Source: a virus. Taken from it: a DNA stretch of 21,736 nucleotides. Where the stretch lies: IMG/VR virus record IMGVR_UViG_3300032311_000172, positions 1-21,736 of that record. One strand, written 5' to 3'. Made by a program: the position numbers and the translations under genes. This document shows, piece by piece, positions 13,867 to 21,661 of this stretch. Position 1 is the first letter of the stretch; each line of letters begins with the position of its first letter. Below the pieces are notes generated by a model that worked only from the letters and a program-made list of their open reading frames with translations, had not been told where the DNA came from and did no database searches.

Positions 13867-15087
13867 ATGTTTAGTTTTAAAGGATTCGTTACTAAAGGTA
13901 CTAATACACATTTAGAACATTTAGAAGATTCTATTATAGATAGAGGTTCAAAGGGCGGTAAAGATGCCGTTAACTTTCTAAAGTCAATCAAAAAAATGTT
14001 AACTGGTCATACAGGTGGCCGATTAAACGTAACAGTAAAATGGGACGGTGCGCCGGCTGTTATATGTGGTATCAATCCTGAGAATGGTAAATTCTTTGTT
14101 GGTACAAAATCAGTATTCAATGTAACTCCAAAAGTAAATTACTCTACAGGCGATATAATGAAAAATCACGATGGAGTATTAGCACAAAAATTAATAGTAT
14201 GTTTAAGAGAATTATCTAAACTAGGTATTACAGGAATTCTACAAGGAGATTTATTATTTACTCCTGGCGATGTAAAAACAGTTAATATAGACGAACAAGA
14301 TTATCTTACATTTACACCAAATACAATTACATATGCAGTACCAGTAAATAGTGATTTAGGTAAAAGAATATCTAAAGCTAGAATTGGTATAGTATTTCAT
14401 ACAGTATATCACGGAAGTAATTTAAAAAGTTTAAAAGGAGGCTTTGGTTCTATAAAAGGATTTCCAAAATTAGCATCAGTGTTTGTTACAGACGCCACAT
14501 ATAAAGACGCTTCAGGTTCAGCAACATTTAGTAAAACAGAACAAGTACAATTTGATAGTATTCTTTCTATGGCTGAAGGTTCATTACAAAAAGCACAACC
14601 AGTTCTAAACGACTTCAACACATCTGATCCTTTGGCTGTAGGATATAAACTAAAATCATTCTTTAATTTTTATATACGCAATTCACAAGGAGATATGGCT
14701 AGAGTAAAAGAACTAGTAGAATCATTTAGATCATATTATGCAAATATGATACAACAAGAAGTTGACGCTGTATCTAAAGAAGAAACAAAAAATAAATACA
14801 GAACAATAAGAGATAATGGTTTAAATTTTATAGATAAAAACAAAAATGGAATTTATTATACAATCGCAAGTTGGATATCATTACAAAGAGCAAAAAACTT
14901 TTTAATACGTAAGTTAAATCAAATACAATCAATAGGGCATTTTATGAGAACACCTGATGGATATAGAGTTACAAATCCAGAAGGATATGTTGCTGTTGAT
15001 AGAGTAAGAGGGGCAGTTAAACTTGTAGATAGATTAGAATTTAGTCGTGCTAATTTTAATGTAGCACGTGACTGGGTAAAAGGATAA
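13867..15087 (+). CDS. Nucleotidyltransferase/ligase-like late protein (KWDG motif; DUF6267-like)
   Basis: A 406-residue member of a conserved marine T4-like family (I recall it as DUF6267). VTVKWDGAPAVICG (55-68) resembles motif I (KxDG) of ATP-dependent RNA/DNA ligases, with candidate adenylation Lys58. VGTKSVF (78-84), ITGILQGDLLF (121-131), ITYAVP (154-159) and IGIVFHTVY (173-181) fall where ligase motifs Ia, III, IIIa and IV would. HLEHLEDSIID near the start is typical of the family. If active it would seal or adenylylate nucleic acid. The N-terminus MFSFKGFVTKG is a degenerate version of the capsid-targeting start seen in its neighbours (Lys replaces Glu). It is the first gene after a late promoter. 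Confidence 0.7.
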   Translation: MFSFKGFVTKGTNTHLEHLEDSIIDRGSKGGKDAVNFLKSIKKMLTGHTGGRLNVTVKWDGAPAVICGINPENGKFFVGTKSVFNVTPKVNYSTGDIMKNHDGVLAQKLIVCLRELSKLGITGILQGDLLFTPGDVKTVNIDEQDYLTFTPNTITYAVPVNSDLGKRISKARIGIVFHTVYHGSNLKSLKGGFGSIKGFPKLASVFVTDATYKDASGSATFSKTEQVQFDSILSMAEGSLQKAQPVLNDFNTSDPLAVGYKLKSFFNFYIRNSQGDMARVKELVESFRSYYANMIQQEVDAVSKEETKNKYRTIRDNGLNFIDKNKNGIYYTIASWISLQRAKNFLIRKLNQIQSIGHFMRTPDGYRVTNPEGYVAVDRVRGAVKLVDRLEFSRANFNVARDWVKG

Positions 15088-15088
15088 T

Positions 15089-15376
15089 ATGAAAACATTT
15101 AAAGAATTTATAAACGAAGCTGCTGTAGATAAAAAAGGACTTAAAAGTTCTACAGGAGGTTTAACACAAAAAGGTAGAGATTATTATAATCGTAAAGATG
15201 GCAGTAATCTAAAAGCACCTGTAACAAAAAAACCATCTGAATTAAAAAAAGGTAGTAAGGCATACAATAGACGTAAGTCATTCTGTGCTCGTATGTCTGG
15301 TAATCCAGGCCCAATGAAAGACGAAAAGGGTAGACCGACTCGTAAGGCATTGGCATTAAGAAAGTGGAATTGTTAA
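15089..15376 (+). CDS. Small basic internal head protein candidate (capsid-targeting start plus DUF6321-like domain)
   Basis: A 95-residue, strongly basic protein. Residues 1-11, MKTFKEFINEA, are almost the T4 internal protein III start (MKTYQEFIAEA), including the gp21 cleavage pattern I-x-E before Ala. The rest, GLTQKGRDYYNRKDGSNLKAP...SKAYNRRKSFCARMSG...RPTRKALALRKWNC (non-contiguous pieces), is a very conserved small domain in marine phages that I recall as DUF6321; its function is unknown. Basic charge and small size suit a DNA-bound internal head protein released with the genome. Two Cys (in SFCARM and the last residue) are conserved in relatives as I recall. It is coupled to both neighbours with 0-1 base gaps. 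Confidence 0.8.
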   Translation: MKTFKEFINEAAVDKKGLKSSTGGLTQKGRDYYNRKDGSNLKAPVTKKPSELKKGSKAYNRRKSFCARMSGNPGPMKDEKGRPTRKALALRKWNC

Positions 15377-16009
15377 ATGGCACAGTTTAGAAAAGATACA
15401 CAAATATTTTTAGATCAAAGTAAAACAATCTATGAAGTGCCTATGATTGCCACAAAAGATGGTAATATAGTAGGTACAAGTAATCCTTTACCCGTTACTT
15501 TAAATTATGAAGAGCCTGGAAATTATTACGCATTTAATAATCATAATACACACACAAGTCGTGGATGGACTATGGATAATACAATGAGACCTGTATTAAG
15601 TATTCGTGTTAATCCTTCAGCAACAACAATATCGGACATTGCAAAAATATATGAATATGAACTTGGAAATAATAATGCCAATTCAAGCACTATTGTTTAT
15701 GAATGGTATGATGGAGCTATCACAATAGCTGGAGCAACAATACCAGATTGGACAAATTTAGGAACTAAAATTCAATATCGTGTTTATGAAGATAAGTATA
15801 GTTCAAATACGGGAAATACTTTTTCATTAAACGGTGCTAATTTATTTCATACTGGTATAATTATAGGTAAAAATACTAGTGATGATGTATTACCCGTAAA
15901 TATGTTAGGAGGAAATACACCTAATATGTTAACTCTTTGTGTAAAGAGAGTTGATAATGCTACAAAATTAGATATTTGGTTTACTATTAATCTAAAAGAA
16001 TTGACATAA
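15377..16009 (+). CDS. Putative virion structural protein
   Basis: A 210-residue, beta-rich, Asn/Thr-rich protein starting AQFRKDTQIFLDQSKTIYEVPMIA, a start I recognise from marine T4-like virion proteins. The body (NNHNTHTSRGWTMDN, RVNPSATTISDI, ANLFHTGIIIG, GGNTPNMLTLCVKR) looks like a jelly-roll or fibre-decoration type fold, with no enzyme motif. Being in the late operon between two proteins with capsid-targeting starts, it is probably a capsid or tail accessory protein. The ATG abuts the preceding stop and its stop overlaps the kinase ATG (TAATG). Confidence 0.65.
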   Translation: MAQFRKDTQIFLDQSKTIYEVPMIATKDGNIVGTSNPLPVTLNYEEPGNYYAFNNHNTHTSRGWTMDNTMRPVLSIRVNPSATTISDIAKIYEYELGNNNANSSTIVYEWYDGAITIAGATIPDWTNLGTKIQYRVYEDKYSSNTGNTFSLNGANLFHTGIIIGKNTSDDVLPVNMLGGNTPNMLTLCVKRVDNATKLDIWFTINLKELT

Positions 16010-16695
16010 TGAAATCGTTTGAACAAATACTTTCAGAAGGCTTATATGACCCTAATATATTTAAGGCTTTCTTTTTAGCTGGAGGGCCAGGTTCAGGCAA
16101 ATCTTTTGTTGCAAGAAATGTATTTACAGGAACAGGATTAAAATTAGTTAATTCAGATATAATATTAGAAAACAGTTTAAAAAAAGCAGGCCTGTCTTTA
16201 TCTATGCCTGATGAAGAACAATATTTTAGAGATATATTAAGAACAAGAGCAAAGGCAATTGTAGATAATCAAATAGACTTATATGTAAAGGGCCGATTAG
16301 GTTTAGTTATAGATGCCACAGGTAGAGATTACAACATTATCAGTCGCCAGTTTAGTGCATTACAATTATTAGGTTATGATTGTTATATGGTATTTGTAAA
16401 CACAAGTTTAGAAGTTGCATTAGAAAGAAATGCTAAAAGAGAAAGAGTTGTACCAGAATATATTACAAAAAATTCTTGGCAATCAGTTCAAAATAATATA
16501 GGTAGATTTCAAAACCTTTTTGGTTTAACAAACTTTGTTGTAGTAGATAACAGTAAATCAGAACAAGAATTAGTTACACTAACAATGAATAAAGTAAATA
16601 GTGTTGTAAGAAGATTTTTGGGCACACCAATTAAAAGTTATATTGCTAAAAGATGGATGGCAAAAGAAAGAATGGCAAGAAGAAAAGATGTTTAG
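16009..16695 (+). CDS. P-loop kinase (polynucleotide kinase/zeta-toxin-like) with capsid-targeting-like start
   Basis: A 228-residue P-loop NTPase. Residues 1-11, MKSFEQILSEG, fit the capsid-targeting and prohead-protease pattern (I-L-S-E before Gly). Walker A is GGPGSGKS (25-32) after FKAFFLA. VNSDIILE resembles the Asp-bearing substrate loop of PNK-type kinases, LVIDATGRDY is a Walker-B-like strand, and RNAKRERVVPEY is the lid with two Arg. The fold is that of T4 PNK N-terminal, zeta toxin and AAA_33 kinases, acting on a 5'-OH nucleic acid end or a small metabolite. The phosphatase half of T4 Pnkp is absent. The basic C-terminus overlaps the next gene by 8 bases. Confidence 0.82.
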   Translation: MKSFEQILSEGLYDPNIFKAFFLAGGPGSGKSFVARNVFTGTGLKLVNSDIILENSLKKAGLSLSMPDEEQYFRDILRTRAKAIVDNQIDLYVKGRLGLVIDATGRDYNIISRQFSALQLLGYDCYMVFVNTSLEVALERNAKRERVVPEYITKNSWQSVQNNIGRFQNLFGLTNFVVVDNSKSEQELVTLTMNKVNSVVRRFLGTPIKSYIAKRWMAKERMARRKDV

Positions 16696-18787
16696 ATTAA
16701 TTAAAGAAGCAGTAATAGATATACCTAGACGAACATATGCCAAAGGTGTATTTGATGATGCAGATACAGAAAATCCAAAATTAAAACAATCCGTATTAGA
16801 CATTATACAAAATCAAATTAAACAATTTAATGAAATAAGACCGGTATTAAAATATAGTTTAGTTGGTTCAATACTTACAAAAAATTATAGAGATGATGCC
16901 GATTTAGATGTAAATGTTTTATTTGATGTATCATTACCTGATAGAGATGTAATAAGAAAAGAATTAGCTAAATCATTAAGAAATATAAATGGCGCTTTGG
17001 TACCAGGAACTAAACACCCAATTAACTATTATATCATTACAGATCCAAATGTAAAAGAAACAAACGATAAGATGGCAGATGCTGTATTTGATATTAAGAA
17101 CAATACATTTATAAGAAAAGCAAAAGAATTTAAGTTTGATGCAAAACGTTATGCCGCTGATTTTGAAAAAAGAGTTAAAGAGATTGATGTAGTTCAAGGC
17201 GAATTAAAACGAGACCTTATAGACTATAAAGAATTAAAAGAATTAAATCCAGATGACATATTAAATTTACAAGAATTAATAAATGAAAAGTTAGATGAAA
17301 TAGAAAATGGTATTAAACAATTAGTTGATATTGGTAACACAGTATTAAAAGATAGAGCTGATGCTTTTGCTACTGATATGACACCAGAAGAAATAAAAAC
17401 ATTTGGTAGAAAAAATCAATTACCTAAAAATGTTGTATATAAGATGTTAGAGAAATATCATTACTTAACTTTCTATAAAGAATTAAAAGATATATTAGAA
17501 GATGGACAAGTAACAGATGCAGAAATACAATCTATACAAACAGAAGAAGTAAACAAATCTTTTGCATTTACTTTTGGTAGATTTAATCCACCAACAATAG
17601 GCCACGAGAAACTTATAAGAACAGTTGCAAGTCAAGGTTCAGATTATAAAATCTTTATAAGTAGATCACAAGACGCAGTTAAAAATCCATTATCACCATC
17701 AGACAAATTAAAATGGATGCAAATGATATTTAAAAATTATGCTAGTCACATATTAGTAATGCCAACAAATATGGTATTAGAATTAGCAACAAAAATTTAT
17801 AGTATGGGTTACACATCAATAACTATGGTTGTAGGAAGTGATAGAGTAGGAGAATTTAAATCTATATTAAACAAATATAATGATGAAAAAAATAGACACG
17901 GATATTATAATTTTAAAAAGATTGATGTAGTATCTGCTGGCGAAAGAGATCCAGATGAAGAAGGCGTAACTGGAATGAGTGCAAGTAAATTAAGAGACTA
18001 TGCAAAAAGAGGAGATTTAAAAAATTTCAAAAGAGGAGTTCCAGGTAATTTATCTGAAAAACAAAAGAACGAATTATTTTTTGATGTAAGAAAAGGTATG
18101 GGATTATCAGTTAGTTTAGCTTCTAATTTCGAACCACAAGAAAATAAAATAAAAACGTTACAAGAATTTGAAGCTAAACAAGTAAGAGATTTATACATTA
18201 GAGAAGTAATATTTAATATTGGAGAACAAGTGAATAACACCAAATTAAATATAATTGGAAAAGTAATAAGACGAGGAACAAATTATATTGTATTAGAAGA
18301 TACGAATAATAGTTTACACAAATCTTGGATTTGGGATTGTATACCAATTTCAGCTAATAAAGAAGTTGCAGTAAGAGAATATAACTTAGACGTAGATTAC
18401 GGATTTAAAGCCGTTTCAGAAATCAAAGAAGAACCTAAACTAATACAAGAAAAAAAGAAAAAAATGTTTGGTGAATTAAAAAAGGAATTAATTAAAATGA
18501 CTGATACTAAAAAAGAAGCATATGATATAGGCCACGATTATGCTCAACACACATCTAAAACAACACCTGGCGAACCGGGTTATGACCCTAATTATAAAGG
18601 TACATCTTATAAACCAAGTAAACCTGATGATAATTTAAAACAAATAACTACCCAGGATATAGAAGAATGGGCTAATTCAAATGCTACAATAGATAAATAT
18701 AGAGAAAGGTACGGCGATAATTATAAGTCTAAAATAGACGAAGTTAAAGGTAAGATGTTATCTTTCAAAGATTACGCTAAAAAATAA
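16688..18787 (+). CDS. Dual nucleotidyltransferase (MNT-like plus NMNAT/cytidylyltransferase-like) cargo protein
   Basis: A 699-residue protein from ATG 16688 (an in-frame TTG at 16643 is less likely). The start MFRLIKEA matches a shortened capsid-targeting motif. Residues about 15-150 form a polymerase-beta-type nucleotidyltransferase: GSILTKNYRDDADLDVNVLFD (pieces; Gly60-Ser61, Asp72, Asp74). Residues about 290-440 are a HIGH-superfamily nucleotidyltransferase: FGRFNPPTIGHEKLI (TIGH at 303-306) and late MSASKLRDYAKRGD, like NMNAT or cytidylyltransferases. The C-terminal part holds cassettes common in marine phage virion proteins: GKVIRRGTNYIVLED (524-538), SEIKEEPKLIQEK (577-589) and AYDIGHDYAQHT (611-622). 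Substrates are unknown; RNA-end and NMN/NAD chemistry are the natural guesses. Confidence 0.82.
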   Translation: MFRLIKEAVIDIPRRTYAKGVFDDADTENPKLKQSVLDIIQNQIKQFNEIRPVLKYSLVGSILTKNYRDDADLDVNVLFDVSLPDRDVIRKELAKSLRNINGALVPGTKHPINYYIITDPNVKETNDKMADAVFDIKNNTFIRKAKEFKFDAKRYAADFEKRVKEIDVVQGELKRDLIDYKELKELNPDDILNLQELINEKLDEIENGIKQLVDIGNTVLKDRADAFATDMTPEEIKTFGRKNQLPKNVVYKMLEKYHYLTFYKELKDILEDGQVTDAEIQSIQTEEVNKSFAFTFGRFNPPTIGHEKLIRTVASQGSDYKIFISRSQDAVKNPLSPSDKLKWMQMIFKNYASHILVMPTNMVLELATKIYSMGYTSITMVVGSDRVGEFKSILNKYNDEKNRHGYYNFKKIDVVSAGERDPDEEGVTGMSASKLRDYAKRGDLKNFKRGVPGNLSEKQKNELFFDVRKGMGLSVSLASNFEPQENKIKTLQEFEAKQVRDLYIREVIFNIGEQVNNTKLNIIGKVIRRGTNYIVLEDTNNSLHKSWIWDCIPISANKEVAVREYNLDVDYGFKAVSEIKEEPKLIQEKKKKMFGELKKELIKMTDTKKEAYDIGHDYAQHTSKTTPGEPGYDPNYKGTSYKPSKPDDNLKQITTQDIEEWANSNATIDKYRERYGDNYKSKIDEVKGKMLSFKDYAKK

Positions 18788-18788
18788 T

Positions 18789-19976
18789 ATGAGTTTTATA
18801 AAAGAATCAAAAAAAGCGTACAGCCAAGTAAAAGAAAATCACATTGCAATTGCTATGGGTAATATGTTAGATGATGAAGGCAGTATGATATTAAATCAAC
18901 TAGAAGAATTAGAACGAGGTATTCAGATGCTTCGTGCTTACGTTGGTAACGATTATGAAAAACAATTACCAGCTTGGGTTCAATCTAAAGTTACTTTAGC
19001 AACCGATTACATTTCTACTGTAGGTAATTATCTTTCTAGTAAAAATGAAAAAGTAACAGAAGAAACTATTAAAGAATCTTCACATTTAACAGAAACTACT
19101 TTTGAAAAGATTTATCAAATGCAACAAGATGGTAAATCGTCAGAAGATATAGCAAAAGAATTAAAACTAAATCCAGCTTTAGTTAAAAAAGTTTTAGGCG
19201 AACAGATAGAATTAAAAGAATTTACAGATGCTATGCTTGCCGCTCTTAAAAAAGAATACGAACCATTAAAAGGTAAAACAATTACCACAGCACAGTATCA
19301 ACAATTAAAAAATATATTGTTTAAACTACAAGATGCTGATTTAGAAAAATTACAAAAACAAAATATACCATTTGCTTCAACTGGAGCTGGTTCAATATTA
19401 AGAGTAAGAAAATCACCAGTTAAAATAACAAGCGTTAAAGTTCCTGGTTTAGAAGGTATGGCCGAAGAAAACCAATATGTAGCTGTACACGTTAAAAAAG
19501 GAAAAACAAGTGTAACAGCAAACTCATCTTACGAAGCAGCTAAAAAGGCTTCAGAAAAATTTGGATTAAATAATACAACAGGCATAACTGTTATGTTAGC
19601 TAAAAAAGATGGTGAAGATGTTATACATAAAGCAACAGAACAAGTAAAAGTTACAGAAGAACCTAAAAATCCATATGCTATTGGTATGGCCGCTGCTATG
19701 AAAGCAACAGGCGATACACCTCCTTTAAAAAAATCTACTATTACTAAGGCACATAAAATTGCTGATAAAGTAAAAGAAGAAGTAGAAATACAAGAAGAGC
19801 CAAAATTAAATCAAAAAGAGATAGATAAATTTCATACCAGTTTAGATAAATTGGTACATAAAACTTTTGGTTCAAGTTCAGATGAAAAGAAAAAACAAGA
19901 ACCTAAAAAAGAAGCATATAAAGGCGCTAAAGCAACAGTAGAAAAAGCTTTCAAAAAATTAAAGGAGAAAAAGTAA
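18789..19976 (+). CDS. Late cargo/internal virion protein with processing-site-like repeats
   Basis: A 395-residue Lys/Glu-rich protein. The start MSFIKESKKA carries an I-K-E cleavage-like motif. Conserved segments known to me from marine T4-like virion proteins are LPAWVQSKVTLATDYIST (60-77), a helix-turn-helix-like QQDGKSSEDIAKELKLNPALVKK (pieces, 112-134), SVTANSSYEAAKKASEKFGL (241-260) and PYAIGMAAAMKATGDTPP (295-312) with KKSTITKAHKIA. Linkers TIKESS (93-98), VTEEPK (288-293) and EEVEIQEEPK (330-339) resemble prohead-protease sites. No catalytic motif was found. It is coupled in the late operon (1-base gap upstream, TAATG overlap downstream). Function is unknown; packaging is inference. 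Confidence 0.7.
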   Translation: MSFIKESKKAYSQVKENHIAIAMGNMLDDEGSMILNQLEELERGIQMLRAYVGNDYEKQLPAWVQSKVTLATDYISTVGNYLSSKNEKVTEETIKESSHLTETTFEKIYQMQQDGKSSEDIAKELKLNPALVKKVLGEQIELKEFTDAMLAALKKEYEPLKGKTITTAQYQQLKNILFKLQDADLEKLQKQNIPFASTGAGSILRVRKSPVKITSVKVPGLEGMAEENQYVAVHVKKGKTSVTANSSYEAAKKASEKFGLNNTTGITVMLAKKDGEDVIHKATEQVKVTEEPKNPYAIGMAAAMKATGDTPPLKKSTITKAHKIADKVKEEVEIQEEPKLNQKEIDKFHTSLDKLVHKTFGSSSDEKKKQEPKKEAYKGAKATVEKAFKKLKEKK

Positions 19977-21256
19977 TGACAAGATATTTAGAAATTAAAC
20001 CAGGCAGTATATCAGAAACTATCAAAAGATTGAGTGATGATTACCAGGCCATATTTAAAAAAGAATTAGAAAAAACAGGTAAAGGTATTGGTTCAATGAC
20101 ACCTGATGAGAAGAAAGCATTTTTTAATAAGATAGATAAAATGCACAATGCTAAAAATGAAGCAATGGATAGTAGTTGGATTAAAAAAGAAATAGATAAA
20201 GAAAAAAAAACTACATTAGTAGCTGCACCAGGTAATAAAGAAAAAGTAATCAGAATACCAAAAGAAAAATTAGCAGATTATAAAGCAAAAGGTTATGTTG
20301 AAGCCGAGAGTTACATACCTGAAGCAAAAAAAGTTAAAGAAGAAGAACTAACTGCTGCACAAAAAAAATTACCACCAGCACTTCAAAAAGCTATAGATAA
20401 AAAAGATAAGAAAGAAGAAGTAGAAATAAAAGAAATTACTGATGAAGAAGAAAAAAATTATGCCAGACAAATTACCTCTCTATCTAATGACAAAGTAATG
20501 GCAAGAATTAATAAAAAAGGTGATGAAGCAATAGCAGCCATTCAAACAAAAATAGATAGTGTTAAAGCTGAAAGAGATAAAAAAAGAGCTCAAAAAAATG
20601 AAGAAGTAAAAATGAAAGACGATCCTTGCTGGAAAGATTATAAAATGGTTGGAATGAAAAAGAAAAATGGTAAAGACGTTCCTAACTGTGTACCAAAGGA
20701 AGAAGTTGAAATCAAAGAAGGTGGAATGAAAGAAATTGATACTAACAAAAAAGAATTAGAAAGACTATCTACAAGATTATCTCAACTAAGAGATAGAAAA
20801 AATGCAAACGCCGGCGGAGACACAACTGATGTTGAAAAACAAATAAAACAAACTCAAATGTCAGTAATTGACGTAAAGAAAAGATTGTCAGCTACTAAAA
20901 AAGAAGAAGTAGAAAATGTTGAAGAAGCCGCAGGTCCAAATAGATTAACAAATCTAAATGATAAGATATCAAAATTACAAGTTAACTTATCTAAATTAGA
21001 TAAATCTAAACCTGAAAGTAAAACTAAAGAAGCAATTATGAAAGCTGATCTTGTTACAGCAAAATTAAGATTACAAGACTTAATGCAAAAAAGAAATACT
21101 GAAACAAAAAAAGAATCAGTAAATGAAGCAAAGAAAACTTATAAGTCTATGAAAAAATCTTTAAAAAAAGAACAAGATAAAGAAGTTAATACTAAAAGAA
21201 CTTTAACAGACAAACCAATAACTAAAATTGACGTAGATCCTAAGGTTAAAGGTTAA
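19976..21256 (+). CDS. Highly charged coiled-coil polyprotein-like late protein with EEVE repeats
   Basis: A 426-residue, Lys/Glu-dominated protein predicted to be mostly helical or disordered, with coiled-coil-like stretches (about 250-305 and 322-375). A processing-like motif recurs: YIPEA (113-117), EEVEIKEI (147-154), EEVEIKEGG (242-250), EEVENVEEAA (310-319) and ESVNEA (380-385), each ending in a Glu before a small or hydrophobic residue, as in T4 gp21 sites. Between the second and third lies DPCWKDYKMVGMKKKNG to CVP (216-240; Cys218, Trp219, Cys238), a cassette I recall from cyanophage virion proteins. The composition is like a head core or scaffold protein. No enzyme motif is visible. 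Confidence 0.7.
   Translation: MTRYLEIKPGSISETIKRLSDDYQAIFKKELEKTGKGIGSMTPDEKKAFFNKIDKMHNAKNEAMDSSWIKKEIDKEKKTTLVAAPGNKEKVIRIPKEKLADYKAKGYVEAESYIPEAKKVKEEELTAAQKKLPPALQKAIDKKDKKEEVEIKEITDEEEKNYARQITSLSNDKVMARINKKGDEAIAAIQTKIDSVKAERDKKRAQKNEEVKMKDDPCWKDYKMVGMKKKNGKDVPNCVPKEEVEIKEGGMKEIDTNKKELERLSTRLSQLRDRKNANAGGDTTDVEKQIKQTQMSVIDVKKRLSATKKEEVENVEEAAGPNRLTNLNDKISKLQVNLSKLDKSKPESKTKEAIMKADLVTAKLRLQDLMQKRNTETKKESVNEAKKTYKSMKKSLKKEQDKEVNTKRTLTDKPITKIDVDPKVKG
20413..20930 (+). repeat. Imperfect direct repeats encoding EEVE(I/N)(K/V)E linkers
   Basis: Three near-identical coding repeats (about 20411-20436, 20697-20722 and 20898-20926) of the form AAAGAAGAAGTAGAAAT..., plus a fourth in the preceding gene near 19773-19797. 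Codon choice differs slightly between copies (GTA or GTT, ATA or ATC), so the amino-acid sequence is more conserved than the DNA. They border compact conserved cassettes. Confidence 0.6.
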
Positions 21257-21661
21257 ATGAAAAAAATTATATTATACTTATTCTTAGCAGTTTCTTTACA
21301 AGGTTGTCTAGCTCTTGCTGGCATATCAGCATTAATGCCTAGTGCTTGGGACGCTAATCAATCTGCCGCTATAACAGATATACAACAAAAATCAAAAAGA
21401 ATAAATTGTAAAACAGAAATAACTGTTTTGAAAAAGCATTTAGATTCTTTAGATGAAAGAGTTGAATGGTTGATTATATACAGCGAAAGTAAAAAAACAA
21501 CTGACATCTATAATATGGCCAATGTTTACAACCAAACATTACAAGATATGATTACAAGAACAGATAAAAAATCTATAAGTAATAGTTATTGTGAAAACAA
21601 AAAAACTTTATTGATAGAACAATCACATATAATATCAAAAGCATTACAAGGTAGAAACTAA
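21257..21661 (+). CDS. Phage-encoded lipoprotein
   Basis: A 134-residue protein with a type II signal peptide: MKK, a hydrophobic stretch IILYLFLAVS, and lipobox L14-Q15-G16-Cys17. The mature part is a polar helical domain with two further Cys (in RINCKTE and NSYCENKK) that could pair. The residue after Cys17 is Leu, not Asp, so outer-membrane sorting is expected in a Gram-negative host. Possible roles are superinfection exclusion, an outer-membrane spanin-like lysis factor, or receptor masking; nothing decides between them. It is the late operon gene following the charged polyprotein, with start abutting that stop and end overlapping the next ATG (TAATG). Confidence 0.75.
   Translation: MKKIILYLFLAVSLQGCLALAGISALMPSAWDANQSAAITDIQQKSKRINCKTEITVLKKHLDSLDERVEWLIIYSESKKTTDIYNMANVYNQTLQDMITRTDKKSISNSYCENKKTLLIEQSHIISKALQGRN

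Noticed and set aside
16643-16687. TTG start extending the double nucleotidyltransferase by 15 residues
   Set aside because: ATG 16688 gives the MFRLIKEA tag-like start and an ordinary 8-base overlap with the kinase gene; the extension would read through the kinase's C-terminal coding region.
19976-21256. Possible assembly or frameshift artefact because of odd composition and repeats
   Set aside because: The frame is open throughout, couples properly to both neighbours, and the repeats are imperfect at the DNA level, so it looks like a genuine low-complexity virion protein.
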